A stretch of DNA of 64,000 bases from assembly GCA_028583605.1 (NCBI GenBank), contig CM053326.1, forward strand, positions 36,240,931-36,304,930, read 5' to 3'. Below the pieces are notes generated by a model, which saw only the letters and a program-made list of their open reading frames with translations, had not been told where the DNA came from and did no database searches. Position numbers and translations under genes: made by a program. Shown piece after piece: positions 48,201-59,795 of this stretch. Origin of the DNA: Dastarcus helophoroides (Eukaryota > Arthropoda > Insecta > Coleoptera > Bothrideridae). Position 1 is the first letter of the stretch; every line of letters starts with the position of its first letter.

Positions 48201-51200
48201 CAATTTATGTTCATTGACTATAACTAACTATTAACTAAAAAAGGAAACCGTCACTTTTTCTATTATTTGAGGTATTGAATCGTTGGCAAGAAAAAAGCTT
48301 CGCAACCTGTGAATTGGTTTCCCAGGTTGAATATACAATAACTATTTTAAACACCAAATTTTGAGAAAAAGATCAACTTTTCGACTAAAGCCCAACATTT
48401 TGGTAATGCAATCGCAACCAGGTGTATGATGTAACTAAGGTTACAAAGGTCACTGAAGTGAGATAATTTTTCAACTCGTATTACGGGTTGCATAGCAGAA
48501 TCCATTAAATCAAATGCCCTTAGCGTGACATTTCTTTAGGTTTAATTGTTTGGAATGTCAACTAAAATTTAAAGGTCGAAATGTAAAGAAAATTTCGAAA
48601 TTTACAACCGAAATTTTTTTTCAAAATTTCGACCCAAAGTCCAAATTGTAGGAAAAACAGCAACAATTTTAGCTAGTTATTCTAAAAATAGCCGAAAATC
48701 TTAGAAGCTCAATAAAATTTTGATACAACATTTCGATAAAAAAGTTAAAAAGATACTTCAAAAGGGAGATCGACATTTCGAGTTTGTGGTCGAGGTTTTA
48801 TGAAAGGGATCGAAATGCCTAAATGGCTGATAAAAGTAACAGTGCAGAGGCCACAAAAATAAAAATTTCTCCTTGCTCTCCAAATTATATCAACGTATAC
48901 AAAAGAGAAATATTTATGAATTTCAAACTGAAAGAATTCACTCGCGAGGGTGAACGCACAGACCTACATCCAAAGTGAAATATTTAAAATTTTAAATAAG
49001 CACACATTTTTTTATTCAGGAACTTGTCCTAATCATAAATTTTTAACATCCCTATCTTATGCTACATGGAGCAAACTGTTCTGCGTTCAGGAAGAGTTAG
49101 TCAATGTATGATCAGGAATTCTTTCTATAATAAATTGTTTAAATTTTAAACATGTGTTTCCTTTGTATCTTGCCCGCCACAAAGTTGTGGCAAATTATCT
49201 TTAATTTGTAATCTTAATGTCTAGCTAAAAACAAAAAACATAATTTAAGTAACATTTACATTTTGAGCATAAATAATGTATTAATTGAGCTTCCTGTGTT
49301 ATCCGCTTACAATGTGCTTATTATTAAAATTACGGTTATTTACAATACGAAACACTGACTTTGATATTAAAACTTGTATATTGTAATTTGCTAATTGTTA
49401 CCTAGTCTTAGGTATCAAGGTTGGCTATTTATTGATGTATACATATAATTAATATACTGCAATTTCGGATTTAGTGGCATCCGAAATAAAAATTAAATTT
49501 TTAGTTCATTGAACGAGGCTGTTACAGAAGGTGAAGTCTGAGGGAAGCACATGATATAATCAACCATTAGCAAAATCTAATTCAAATTCGAAAACTTTTC
49601 AAATTGATGGATCAAAACTGAGTTTAAGGTAGAGGTCTCTTCGACAGAATTTTATAATCTTTTGCGCGATGTAATTAAAAGGATATTCATTATCTAACTA
49701 TCTTGAGAATTTAAAGTTGATTGATCATCTCAAACTACAGATAAATCAAATTAAAGTTGGAATTATTTTACACATTTGGCAATTCAGAATATACGTTGTC
49801 AAAACATCGTCGCTTTTATTTTTAATAACAATTACGTTATAAAAGTGAGAATTTCAAGAAACATTGTAATATAATAAAGAAGTAGCGAGTTTTGAGAAGA
49901 AAATCAAAATTTAGTGTCGAAATTTTGAGTTTTTTCTATTTTTTCCGATATTTTACTCCTTCACAATTTATATGAGAATTTAAAATCACAAGAACGTTTA
50001 TGTTACTCAATTAGGTTAATTTTTTGATAATTTAGATTTCAAAATTACGGGTCTGAAACGCACTTGGGGTTAAATCATTGGTACGATAAAGCCCTGGAGT
50101 TACTAGCGTTTTTTTTAATTAAAATATTTTTGGTACTAAGATAAAGTAGCATAAGATACCTTTTTGAATTTGTTACGAAATGCTGGTGAAAATAGTGTTA
50201 AATTAAAGGGGTCTGAAATTAATGTAGCCTTTAAAACATTTAGAAAAAAATATGAAAATCGAACCTAATTTGAAAGGACGCAAACACTCGAAAGTATTTT
50301 TTCGTGCAAAGGATTTGGGTAGATCCTTTTCTTAAAAAATAACATTTCCTATTATAGAGTCTGATTAACTAGACCAAAATTTGCTATTTCTCTAAAAATT
50401 CAAATGCCATTGTCTGTACCATTTTTACTTTTTGTTAAGCCTAAACAAAGCATTGTTTTAATATAAATAATTGGGGGGCTAGTAACTCAAAGATGTTTGT
50501 TTTATATCATGAATAGGGTCACAAGCAAAGTCCTAGTGCTCAGACGAAAGACTTATTACATTTTAGTTTGTATAATATTTCCTATATCCAAGAAAAACAA
50601 AGATATATTTTTTAAATAATTGAAAATTTTTGACAAATAAAAACATTTAAATGAAATGAACTTTGATTTCAGTAAAACTTATTATTCCTGCCGAACATTT
50701 CTTCGGATTTATTGGATAATTCATAATTCACTAACACTAAGACTTGAATACTATGACTGTGAACAATATTAGAGAAGTCATAAAACTATAAATATAAACC
50801 ATTAACCACCAGGAGTAATGAAGCTAGTGAAGAGAAAAAATGAAAAATGAGACCTTAGTTTCTGGAAAATCATTAAAATATAAACCAAACAAATTTCTAT
50901 GTACTTATGCAATTTTAAGTGCAATAAAATTTAGAAATTACGTCTTCTAAGATATGTTCTATAGTCGACTAATAAAAAATTTATAATTAAATGTCTAGTC
51001 GCCAAAGTTTCCAATTCCTTGAAAACGTGATAAATATTAAAGCAACATTCATTACTTCAGGAAAAAACCAGACGATTTTCTTTGGTAATTGTCAAGTAAT
51101 CGAAAAATAATTGCCAGATTCATTAGCCTGGAAATCTTCAATACCTTTTTCACTTTACTTTTGATCATTTTCGGAAAGACCATAAATCCAACAATGAATA

Positions 51201-51252
51201 TAAAAATAAAGGCTATCGCTGAACCGATGGCCAATTTGACCGGAAATCTCAT
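39228..51252 (-). CDS. Snmp1: Sensory neuron membrane protein 1-like (CD36 family), copy B
   Basis: Same family and role as copy A. Exons in transcript order: 51252-51145, 46862-46705, 46226-46079, 41087-40833, 40299-40088, 40029-39744, 39691-39566, 39512-39228, giving 525 residues. Exon lengths 108, 158, 148, 255, 212, 286, 126 and 285 nearly repeat those of copy A, with the same phases. TM1 is at about 9-29. The ectodomain has [53 protein letters not shown] and FWVEEGVELN, all SNMP1-like. TM2 is at about 458-475. The Cys in GPFCY, where Y/H/V is usual, is odd. The open frame extends upstream of the chosen Met (to 51426). I prefer the inner Met because it gives 36 codons before the first splice site, as in copy A. 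Introns 1 (4.3 kb) and 3 (5.0 kb) contain transposons, while introns 5-7 are 52-58 bp. Confidence 0.93.
41405..41873. repeat. Foldback MITE in intron 3 of SNMP1 copy B
   Basis: Outer arms of about 110-120 bp (ctcttgagaatgattttgtt ... gcaaatatacatcctgattt and their reverse complement ending at 41873) surround a second inner inverted repeat based on 'tacgcctaaccttttggtca'. No coding capacity. A solo LTR begins 69 bp to the right. Confidence 0.7.
41942..42309 (-). mobile_element. Solo LTR (Ty3/Gypsy-like), copy 2
   Basis: A 368-bp reverse-oriented copy of the unit at 9176, with ends TGTTACGGG and GCGTTACA on the plus strand. It is flanked by the 4-bp duplication TTCC (41938-41941 and 42310-42313). 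It contains a TATAAA-like 'actataaaagg' promoter region on the minus strand. It lies within intron 3 of SNMP1 copy B, in the same orientation as the gene. Confidence 0.87.
42315..43400. other. Intron 3 sequence of SNMP1 copy B, nothing recognised
   Basis: AT-rich intronic DNA. A short agctgt repeat (gatggctgtagctgtagctg) lies at about 42804. No other feature is seen. Confidence 0.45.
43405..45960 (-). mobile_element. CR1/Jockey-like LINE in intron 3 of SNMP1 copy B
   Basis: 5'-truncated non-LTR element, same strand as the host gene. The endonuclease C-terminal half is at 45949-45440 ([20 protein letters not shown]). The RT at 45251-44346 carries [43 protein letters not shown] and ARVPQGSL. 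The catalytic box at 44308-44319 reads YAGD instead of YADD. Thumb and C-terminal parts lie at 44312-43459 ([34 protein letters not shown]). It ends in an A-rich AATAAATAA tail near 43415. Frame breaks near 45430, 44340, 44100 and 43720 make it dead. A sister copy lies at 55045-56400. Confidence 0.87.
47254..47610 (-). mobile_element. Solo LTR (Ty3/Gypsy-like), copy 3
   Basis: A 357-bp copy of the family at 9176 and 41942 in reverse orientation (plus-strand ends TGTTGCATG and CGTTACA). It is flanked by ATAT on both sides (47250-47253 and 47611-47614). It is more diverged from the other two than they are from each other, especially at the U5-like end. It lies in intron 1 of SNMP1 copy B. Confidence 0.83.
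47725..47872. repeat. Palindromic MITE (foldback family 3), short copy
   Basis: The arm agaaggtttcacccctttac cacatcggcaattaaataaa (47768 on) meets its reverse complement ending at 47872, around a 12-bp centre. The left flank aaagcactgaactaaacac is shared with the copy at 58761-59011. It lies in intron 1 of SNMP1 copy B. Confidence 0.75.
47880..51144. other. Intron 1 of SNMP1 copy B, remaining sequence
   Basis: No coding potential. Stretches at about 48540-48800 and 49850-49960 are in the style of the purine-rich repeats. The rest is ordinary AT-rich intron. Confidence 0.45.
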
Positions 51253-52342
51253 CTTCTTCCTGTTTTTGTACGCCTTGTAAACTTTGTACCCGCACTTAAC
51301 CGAATCGAACGAAACTTTTAATAAACGCAAGTTGGGAAAAATCAAAAACAATAACTCCTTCCGTTTGGATTGTTTCATTAACCGTATGTATTTGTTATTG
51401 AATGAAAACGACGACTGGGATGACAATTTACTTATTCAGTCTGCTGTGGGAATCCTAACACATGATTGGTTAGATACCTGATAGAAGGGCGGAGTTTGTC
51501 TATTTTCAAATGCAGTAATTTATTGCTCTCTTCAATTTTTCTGTTCGTTTTCAATAAAGGTTTCATGGCTCACAATTAACGGTAGCCTTTTCTCACGGGG
51601 GCTATTAAGGAAAGTGGTCATTTTTTGGCTTCATCCAATTTGGGTTAACAGGGCTGTGTAACGACTAGTTTAATTAATTTAACAAATTACAGCAATACTC
51701 ATCAACATTAAGCTTTTTGCTTTAGAGTATGTACATTTGATGTAAATTTCGAAGATACTGGATCTTCGGTTGGAAAATTGATCTATATTTTCAAATAGGT
51801 TACAATTGCCAATTGTTTTTATGATTTTTCTTTCATTTTCTTAATTATGATCGACCTTCTTAAAAAAAATATAAAGTGTTTAGGTAACTGAAAACGGTTC
51901 ATAAATTTGCAAAAGCAAATCTGTCAGACAAAAATTATAATTATTCAAAACAATCTTTCAAATGTCACTTCCACAAATGCAAAAAAGTATTAGGTTCAGT
52001 GTTTGCACATTTTTTTGGACAATTGTTTCTTCAGTTGTGCCCCAAAAATTCTTCACAATTTTGCAACAAGGGAAATAAAAATATATGCAACTTAAACAAT
52101 ATACAACTATTATTGAAATCAAATATTTTGCTGAAATATTCTAGCTGAAAATACAAGTTCGTAGAATTCTTCAAAATTCAAATACAAATGACTTCAATTT
52201 GGGAATTATTTTGTATAACGCAAAAAGAATTTAAATTATTTTTTGAAATTATAATATGTTTCGTATTTAGTTTCATAATTATTCACGTCACTACCTCAAA
52301 TATATACAAACCTTATTAAAAACCAAAATTTCAAAAAGAAAC
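51253..52342. other. Upstream region of SNMP1 copy B
   Basis: The 5' UTR and promoter of the minus-strand gene should be here. An ACCAATCA (CCAAT-type) motif at about 51462-51469 and a CCGCCC at about 51488 (minus-strand reading) are present, but their role is unproven. No other gene is seen. Confidence 0.35.
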
Positions 52343-52560
52343 TCGAAATACAAATCTTGTCCCCTGAAACCAAGAAAGATTAAAAAAACACAACAAAGGT
52401 TACTCTAACGGCTAACGCGTTTTGATAGCCAAGCTATCATCTTTAGAGAGATGCAAAGAATCTCTTGTTTCGATAGCTTGGCTATCGAAACGCGTTAGAG
52501 CAACTTTTGTTGTGTTTTTTAAATCTTTCTTGGTTTCAGGGGACAAGATTTGTATTTCGA
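52343..52560. repeat. Palindromic MITE (foldback family 1), best-preserved copy
   Basis: The ends TCGAAATACAAATCTTGTCC at 52343 and their exact reverse complement ending at 52560 enclose arms of about 95 bp. They pass through cccctgaaaccaagaaagat and 'acgcgttttgatagccaagctatc'. The centre is a short catctttagagagatgcaaa segment. Related copies are at 838-975, 1577-1800 and 4930-5122. Confidence 0.8.
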
Positions 52561-52599
52561 TTTTTAAAGATAACCAAAGACCACCAAAAAAACTTGAAA

Positions 52600-53860
52600 A
52601 TAAATCTCTAAATCTTCGAAAATAAAACGAAATCTTAGGTTTAAAGTGAATATTTTCACATATTTTGGAAACAAGAGGATAAATTAGGACAAAAGTGGGA
52701 ATTTGGCAAAACTATTTTCTCGAAATTTTGAGCTTAAATGCAACATGGTAGTTTTTGAGAAATTTTCAGTTTAAAGTCATTTGGTAGTAAAAGTAATTAG
52801 AATAAATTTTACAGAAAAAATTGAAATGTCGTTAAAAAATCCAAATCTGTAGAAAAATTTAAGTTTAAATTTCAAACAAATGTGAGAATTTGACTTATAA
52901 TCGAAATTACCAGATTAATATAATACTAGACAATTTAAATATTTTAGGTTTAATTTTTTTTAATTAAAAATAAAAACAATTTTGAGTAATACAAACACAT
53001 ATCATCGAAATTTTGCGGGAAAATGTTAAATTGCAAGTTTAAATTTGGAAGCCTAAAAAAAATGAAATATTTGCAAATCTGTTAGATAAATCTTGAGAAA
53101 AGTTTTATCTCTGTCGAAAAAAAAATCAAAATTTATCAAGACTTGGATTATTTCATTAAATAAAAAAGTAAAAATTGAAAATGTAAACTTAAAATCTCAA
53201 GAAGAAAGTTGAAACTTCGAAATTAAGGTGAATATTTCGAAAAATTACTGACAATTTTTAAAAATAGCCAGTTTTGAAACGATCAGAAACCAAATTTCAC
53301 ATTTTGAAAAAAAAAACCGAAACCAATAAAGAGCTACAGAATTTTAAGTCGATAATTTTGAAATAAAAATAACAAATATTTTTCTAAGCACAAAGTTTTA
53401 CGAAAAAGTTCAAAATTTCGAGGGTAAATGACAAAAGTTTGAAAGGAAGTAAAATCTCAATAGTGTGGAGGTTGAAGGAGAAATTTTGGGCAAAATAGTA
53501 AAATGTGACAGTTCCAATTTAGACAAACATTTCATTGTCTGTGTGTTATTCCTAACAAGCATCATTTCAGGAAAAAGGTTAATAGAGGTTAACGTGATAT
53601 TGTCGGCATTAGAATCATTTTTTTGCAAAAACTTTAGCAGTAAAATTTCCATACGTGGTAAAAGTTAAAAAATTCTTAAGAAAAAGTCAAACTTTAATGA
53701 AAAAAGTCGAGAAATATTTCATAAACCAATTTTTTTTATAAATACAAATTTTCATTTTAAAATCCCTAATTAAAAAGAAAGTGTACATCTTAGGAACAAG
53801 TCACAATTTCGAGTTTAAAGTAGAAAGTTTTGAAAAAAAAAAATAATTGGTTAATCAATT
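52600..53860 (-). repeat. A-rich interspersed repeat
   Basis: Purine-rich DNA resembling 1-1925 and 31140-31860 in style. Frames here are low-complexity. No gene is seen. Confidence 0.45.
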
Positions 53861-55040
53861 GTGTTATGTATTTATAAGAATTAAAAATTTTAAAATATGA
53901 TTGAAAAAATTTCTGTTACTAATTTTCTAATAATTTTTAGGAATATTGTGTTTTTAAGCTTTGTATTTAGTTATTATTTTCTCCATTAATTGTAAGCTTT
54001 ACTTAATAACATACAGTTACTTTTGGTTATAATTTTCAGGGTAAACGTTTTGATTTTGAAGAGAACCATTTTTTATGGTTTAAACATTTGTGGATTTATT
54101 ATGACACAAAATACCTTTCTTACCTTAATATGTATACAGAAGGCAAATAATGAATAAAAATTTGGAGAATTTTGGTTTCAGGATTTCGAAAAAACAATTT
54201 TAAAAATTCAAAATTTTGTTACTTGTTTGAAATTTTTGATTTTTTTATATTTGTAATTTTTTCCATTTGAAACTACTTCAACCATATTCAAATTTTCAAC
54301 CTGTTTGGAAAATTTTGATTTAGTTAAAAATTCTGCCTTCTTCAAAAATTTGTACATTTAATCGAGGATCAAGTATCTCTAGATTAGTGTTGGCTTATTC
54401 TTTGTGTTTTGCGTTAATCGATAAAACTAACTCTCTGGAAAAACTGCCTTGTCCTCACCCAAGATCACACGTCGTTAATTATTAGGAGAAGTAGAAGGAA
54501 TGTCCCTCACTTAAGAAATAAACGTTTTATTTTTGTTATATTTTAATCTACACCAAAAGTCTGACAAAATAATAAAACTTTAACTTTTCAACAAGCAACG
54601 TTTGAGCACAAAACTTATTTATATTGTAACATAAATTAGTAGTAAAACTTATATAAAAAGAAACAAATTTGGGCCGCCTTACCCCAAAATATTGGTAACA
54701 CCAGTCAGGTAAAAGGGTAATGACTTTCAAGGTGGATTGTTTGAATGTAATAGAGAAATTTGTAAAATATTAGAGAGATCGACTTTAAACAACCAAATTA
54801 AAGTCTACAATCACAATTACGCATAAATTATTCTTACTGGAATTAAATAATACGAATAAATAATTGTCAAGTTTTACCCTTAATCATACAGATCACAGTT
54901 GTACTATTAAGAAAAGGATTCTGTGAATATTCAGGGTATATGGCACGAGGTCAGCTTGTATGTAGTAAAGTGATACCAGATCTAGTTATTTCATCCAAAG
55001 ACTTATTTTTTTCATGTTCGGACACCGAAGATTTTTCTTG
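53861..55040. other. Intergenic, nothing recognised
   Basis: AT-rich DNA with no gene, RNA or repeat that I can support. Confidence 0.45.
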
Positions 55041-55044
55041 CAGA

Positions 55045-56400
55045 ACTTTACATTAGGCGAATCGCTCTTCTTTGAACTGAATCCAAAAGAGCTAAAGTGT
55101 GCTTTGGAGCTGAACTCCAAACATGAGAAAAGTATTCTAATGTTGGCCTAGCTTGAGCTTTGTATAGTGTGAGTAGCTGATGTGATGTGAAGTACTTTTT
55201 AGCTCTAAAAAAACTTAGTTTCTGAGAAACTGATCTGGCAATGGCGCGTATTGGTTATTCCAAGAGATGTTAGTACTCGCATTCACTCCTAGGATAGATA
55301 GATTAAATTTCATCGGGAGGATTTTACCGTCCATGAGTATGTTTGTTGTATTATTCCTTAATATTTTCTTAGAGAAAACTGCGGACTGAGTTTTTGAGGC
55401 ATTAAAGTCGGCTAGATTTTTCTTACCCCATTACAGAATGATTTCAAGATTCCGATTAATCATCTGTATCTGTTGTTCCCTTAGTCAATCTGAAGCAGCG
55501 ACGGATAACGGTTTGTAGGAGGAAAAAGATGACACCAGGCTAGTATCATCTGCGTAACTGTAACTCGGATTGGAAGTTGAAGCGGAGAGATCGTTTATGT
55601 GTAACAGAAATAGAGTAGGAGACAGGACAGACCACTGAGGTACCCCCGCATTAATCGCAAATATCTCGGATGAGATGCCATCGACGATGACCTGAAAATA
55701 TCTGTCAGCGAATAAACTGGATATCAAATGACAAAGTCTAGGAGGAAGATCATAGGATGTTAATTTAAGGAAAAGAGATCTCCAGACTCTGTCGATGGCC
55801 TTTGAGATATCCAATGCCACAATATTAGCCTTACCATATTTTTCTATAGCTGAGTAACAGATGTGAGAAACATACTAGTAGATCGCCAGTTAAGCGCTGT
55901 TGCCTGAAACCTTATTGCCTGTCTGAGACGATTCTGTTCTCCTCCAGATATTTGAGAATCTCGATGTTGATAACCTTTTCCATCACTTTAGATATAAGGG
56001 GCAAAAAAGATATAGGGCGATACTTTTTAGCAAGATTCATTTTTCCCTTTTTGGGGACAGGATGCTCCCTAACAGATTTTCAGATGCTAGCGAATACACT
56101 TTTGTTGCAAGAGATTGTGAACAATTTGCTTAGGACAGGAGTCAACTCTGGAGCGGACTTGTTAAGAACAGTAGTAGGGATAAAATCAAGCCCAGAAGCT
56201 TTTAAAGTGTCTAGGACAATTTTCCTGATTGGGTGTTGTCTAAAAATAACTTCAGACATCGAAGTGCCAACCTTAGGAAAAATAGGAGGTTCTGTGTTTC
56301 GAGAACCAATGTTTGAATTTTCAGCAAACATCAAGGCTGGTCAGCCTTTTGCTTGAAAGTAATCGCAATATTGTTGCTGTCATCGAGTAAAGGTAGAAAA
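55045..56400 (-). mobile_element. CR1/Jockey-like LINE fragment, second copy
   Basis: The same family as the element at 43405-45960, with both ends missing. The RT core at 55820-55485 keeps ALDISKAIDRVW, INAGVPQWSVLSPTLFLLHI and a full YADD box (SYSYADDTSL). An upstream piece at 56334-56080 reads MMFAENSN ... MSEVIFRQHPIRKIVL. Frameshifts occur near 55850 and 56060. The downstream remnant to 55045 carries the QRRAIRL region. It is non-functional. Confidence 0.82.
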
Positions 56401-57870
56401 CTTGAAGATGTTTAGCATTCAGATAAATTGTAAAAACACGTAGCTAAAATTATTCAAAAGTGTTTACGTCATCGAATGTTTTTATACCGAAAATATTAGT
56501 AGCAATAATAAATAATTACTAAAATTCTATGCTCGAGTAGATTAAAGTTTGTTATTACTGCTTCCTCAGGCATCAAACCCTCATGTATCAACCACCACCA
56601 TGAGGTTTCTCTATGTGTCGTTATTATCAAGTAAGCGGCATTACCCGATGAACGCCATTACTCATGCTACCCCTAATTATATTCAACTTTTTGGAACTAT
56701 GATTTAATTTTGAACCTTAGCACTAATATCTATATCTAGATAAATATTAAAAACAAAGGAATATTCTTAAATGACATTAATTTCAGCAACATTTGGCGCA
56801 AATAAATTCTCTAGAATAAGTGACTCAGTCGGTCAAACATGAATATATCACGTAAAAATAGCAAAAAAATCTTTTTTAATTTACAACGACGAGTACCATG
56901 CAAAGACGTATAATTTACCCCAGTAAATAATAGATTAGAAAATATCTAGGTTGACTTTGAACTCATCCATGATAATGATATACCAAGGATGCCGAGCTCA
57001 ATTTTACCCTATTCATAATTTAATTAAGGGCAACTTAAGACTGCCCCCAATATTAGAGTTTCTCAAAAGAACGTCGGCATAAAAATGTAATATATTTCAG
57101 CATTAAAATTAAATTATTTATCGAATTGATATTTGTAAATTTTTTCACATACTTGTTTATTTTTAGAGTTACAAATTAATTCATAGGTGAACCATCTACG
57201 TGTCCCACAATAATAATACATTTGGAAGTACATATTCATTAAAAATGAAGGAATCGAAAGTTATGAACTGGAAACAAACTTTAGATAAATTACTAGTCTC
57301 TGTCTTATTATTTATGGATCTCCTCTATTGAACATTTTATAAATGAAGTCGATAAAATATTAAGTTAGACTTTAAATTATTAAAAAGATGGATTTCTAGA
57401 AAACAGTTGATTGAAAAGATTTTTTGTCATCACTATATAATGTAGATATAAAAATAAATGTTTAAATATCGTGGGGATGTTAGCTATTTGATCAGTTTAC
57501 GCAAAGCAATTTTCAACTATTTTTCAGTTCTGTGATCATTTTATTCCATACTTCCATAATTTATTTGTCAATCGTAATTAAAAATAAAATCAAAAACAAT
57601 TTCTGCATTCTAAAACTACTTGTGGTTGGATTGGACATTCAGAAGAGCTTGTCTAACATAAGTTATGTCAAAGTATATTTAATTATGGCAGCACTCTGAG
57701 TTAAGGGATATTTTCAGTTTCTAATTTTTTTGTATATTCTTAAGGGATGAGATGATATTTCGAAGGCCTCATAAAGACAGACATTGACATTTCTAACCCT
57801 TACTTTGTAGAATTCTTTAATATTCATAAATATTAAACTTTATTCACACAGAATAACAACAGACACATCG
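56401..57870. other. Intergenic, nothing recognised
   Basis: AT-rich DNA without a supported gene or repeat. Confidence 0.45.
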
Positions 57871-57879
57871 TGAAACTCT

Positions 57880-58275
57880 ATATATATTTGTTGTAGTTTT
57901 ATTCGCTAATAAAATTTAATATATGTAGGAAAGCGTTTACGGGCCTTTTAGGCGCATAGCTTGATAATGCTCTTCCAATACTCTCGGTCTCCAACTGCCA
58001 ATTTCTAATATGCTTTTCTTTAAGGTCCTTTAGCACTGCGTCACGTCTACGTTTCCTTCTTTTACCTTCTGGAATCGCCCAACCGCAGTTCTTAACCAAT
58101 CTGCCTTCCTCCATTCTTTCCAGATGCCCCAACCATTGTAATCGCCGTGGCCTCAGGTACTGAAATACGGACGGTTCTACAAACATCTCATATATTTCCG
58201 TATTTGAACGTCTTTCCCAGATGTCCTCTACCTTCTTCCCTCCAACAATTAGGAAGTTTCCACTTGTCAAAAGTA
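57880..58275 (-). mobile_element. 3' end of a LINE (C-terminal coding tail)
   Basis: A 123-residue open frame at 58270-57899 carries RRSNTEIYEMFVEPSVFQYL, RPRRLQWLGHLERMEEGRLV and PEGKRRKRRRDAVLKDLKEK. This is the conserved C-terminus of the common insect LINE lineage that also has a split copy at 60080-63135. Only the last part of the element is present, as expected for 5' truncation. Confidence 0.8.
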
Positions 58276-58553
58276 CTACTAATTTTAACGTTACGTGATA
58301 GTATAAAGTAAACTTAAAAAATTGCCGAAAGAATTATTTCAATATGTTTAAATTTGAATAAGTTATTGCACTTTAAATTATTTATGATACAGGCGACTCC
58401 GTAAATGTTGTGTGACGTCACTAGGCACGACCCGGCTAATATGCCGGCTGTTACTATCTATAAACTAAGTATATGCTATAAATTAATAAACCATAGGGTC
58501 AGTGTGAATTCAATGAATTGTTTTATTTTGTTGTTGTCGGGAAATAATCAACA

Positions 58554-58709
58554 ATGGAAGAAGGTTTTGTTCGTGGTGATTCCAAAAATTTACCGAAAGT
58601 GGATATAGCAATGATTATAGATTTTTTTTCGAATAATCCTCTATATACCAGTGCAGAAATTCGAGGTGCAAAGCAGACTATGCCACTACTATGCACTTCT
58701 ATGAAGTGA
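58554..58709 (+). CDS. Short frame starting MEEGFVRGDSKNLPK, function unknown
   Basis: An open frame of 51 codons from an ATG in good context (caacaATGG), reading MEEGFVRGDSKNLPKVDIAM followed by IIDFFSNNPLYTSAEIRGAK, then a stop. The RGDSKNLPKVD start and the '..FF..NP.Y.SAE.R..K' pattern remind me of repeated beetle proteins that continue into a YqaJ-type nuclease domain. That memory is not verified and no such domain follows here, because a MITE is inserted 50 bp downstream. It may be a truncated pseudogene of such a transposon gene, or chance. Confidence 0.35.
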   Translation: MEEGFVRGDSKNLPKVDIAMIIDFFSNNPLYTSAEIRGAKQTMPLLCTSMK

Positions 58710-58760
58710 ACTTTTGAAGTGCTTATCCTTACATAAATAATTAGTATTGACTGGTGTATA

Positions 58761-59011
58761 AGCCCATAGAAGGTTTCACCCCTTTACCACATCGGCAATT
58801 AAATAAATCGATACTCAGTATCGATTTGAATCTCAATGCAGATGACGTCGATGCATCTTTTGCTAATCTTTTAAGATTAGTGCGCTTGAAAATGTCAGTT
58901 CTGCTAGCGAAATACGTATCGCGTAATTATTTATTTAATTGCCGATGTGGTAAAGGGGTGAAACCTTCTATGGACTTAATCACAAGCCACAGTGTTTAGT
59001 TCAGTGCTTTA
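58761..59011. repeat. Palindromic MITE (foldback family 3), with 15-bp flanking repeats
   Basis: Arms ccatagaaggtttcaccc to ggcaattaaataa and their reverse complement (about 58926-58971) enclose about 120 bp. That interior includes a perfect short palindrome, CGATACTCAGTATCG. It is flanked by ATTGACTGGTGTATA (58746-58760) and ATTGACTAGTGTATA (59012-59026), a likely target-site duplication. It is related to 47725-47872. Confidence 0.75.
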
Positions 59012-59609
59012 ATTGACTAGTGTATAGTAATTGTTGTGTAAGAAATCAGTAAATATTTAGTGAGAGATCTAGTGATGTCATTCTTATGCAGTATGTCGAT
59101 ATCAAAATTTGGTTTTGAGTCTTTTTTGTACAAGAGCGACTTATTAACAAAAACATTATTTATATTTAAGGGTGGTAAAAGTGTTATTTCTTTATAACAA
59201 TAAATATTTTTGTGGCAGACCTGGAAGAGATCTGGATTGGATACGTGTAAGTAAAAAGAGAAGGAAATCATTGCATTGCACGAGCAAGAATAACACCGGA
59301 ACATAAAATTCATTTGAATGTAATGAAAATGAAGAAGTTATCACAAAGATACAAAGATAAATCTGCTTTGACCTACAACAATGTTTTTGTTGTATTTCAC
59401 AAAAATACATTAATTTTTTCTTTTAATATCATATTTTAAAAACGAACGATACTATATTTAAATTTACTTACTTAACAATTATATTATTTTTTTATTTATT
59501 TATTTGTTACCCACTGTCTTTACTACAGTAGATCATATTTATGTTTGTTATCAAATTGGTTTATATCTATATCAAAATGATCTTCGCAGTAATATAATGA
59601 ACACTGACA

Positions 59610-59795
59610 TTAAAGTGGTTGTTTATCACGTCTTTTCATAACTCTCCACCACTTTTTTCTCAAACTTTGTACTTTCGGTACGGAAAAGAAAAATTTCTCC
59701 GGACTAATGACAGTAGTTTTTCTACATTTACAAACTATACAATATTTATATAAGGAAGTCTTTGCACTCATTTTTGGCTGGTTATGATTTAGCAC
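59610..59795 (-). pseudogene. THAP-like zinc-finger fragment
   Basis: A 61-codon frame with KYCIVCKCRKTT, then EKFFFSVPK, then SLRKKWWRVMKR. This matches the start of a THAP (C2-CH) DNA-binding domain: paired Cys, an FxxFP-type motif, and Arg/Lys with Trp. The frame stops before the C-terminal Cys-x2-His pair, so it is truncated, or it is the first exon of a spliced gene. THAP domains occur in P-element, Kolobok and related transposases as well as host regulators. Motif-based and uncertain. Confidence 0.4.

Noticed and set aside
51284..51481. Plus-strand 65-codon frame
   Set aside because: Antisense of the 5' leader of SNMP1 copy B.
58410..58425. tgacgtca (CRE-like) sites near 58411 and 59893
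   Set aside because: Most likely part of the bordering repeats of a transposon relic; no target gene next to them.
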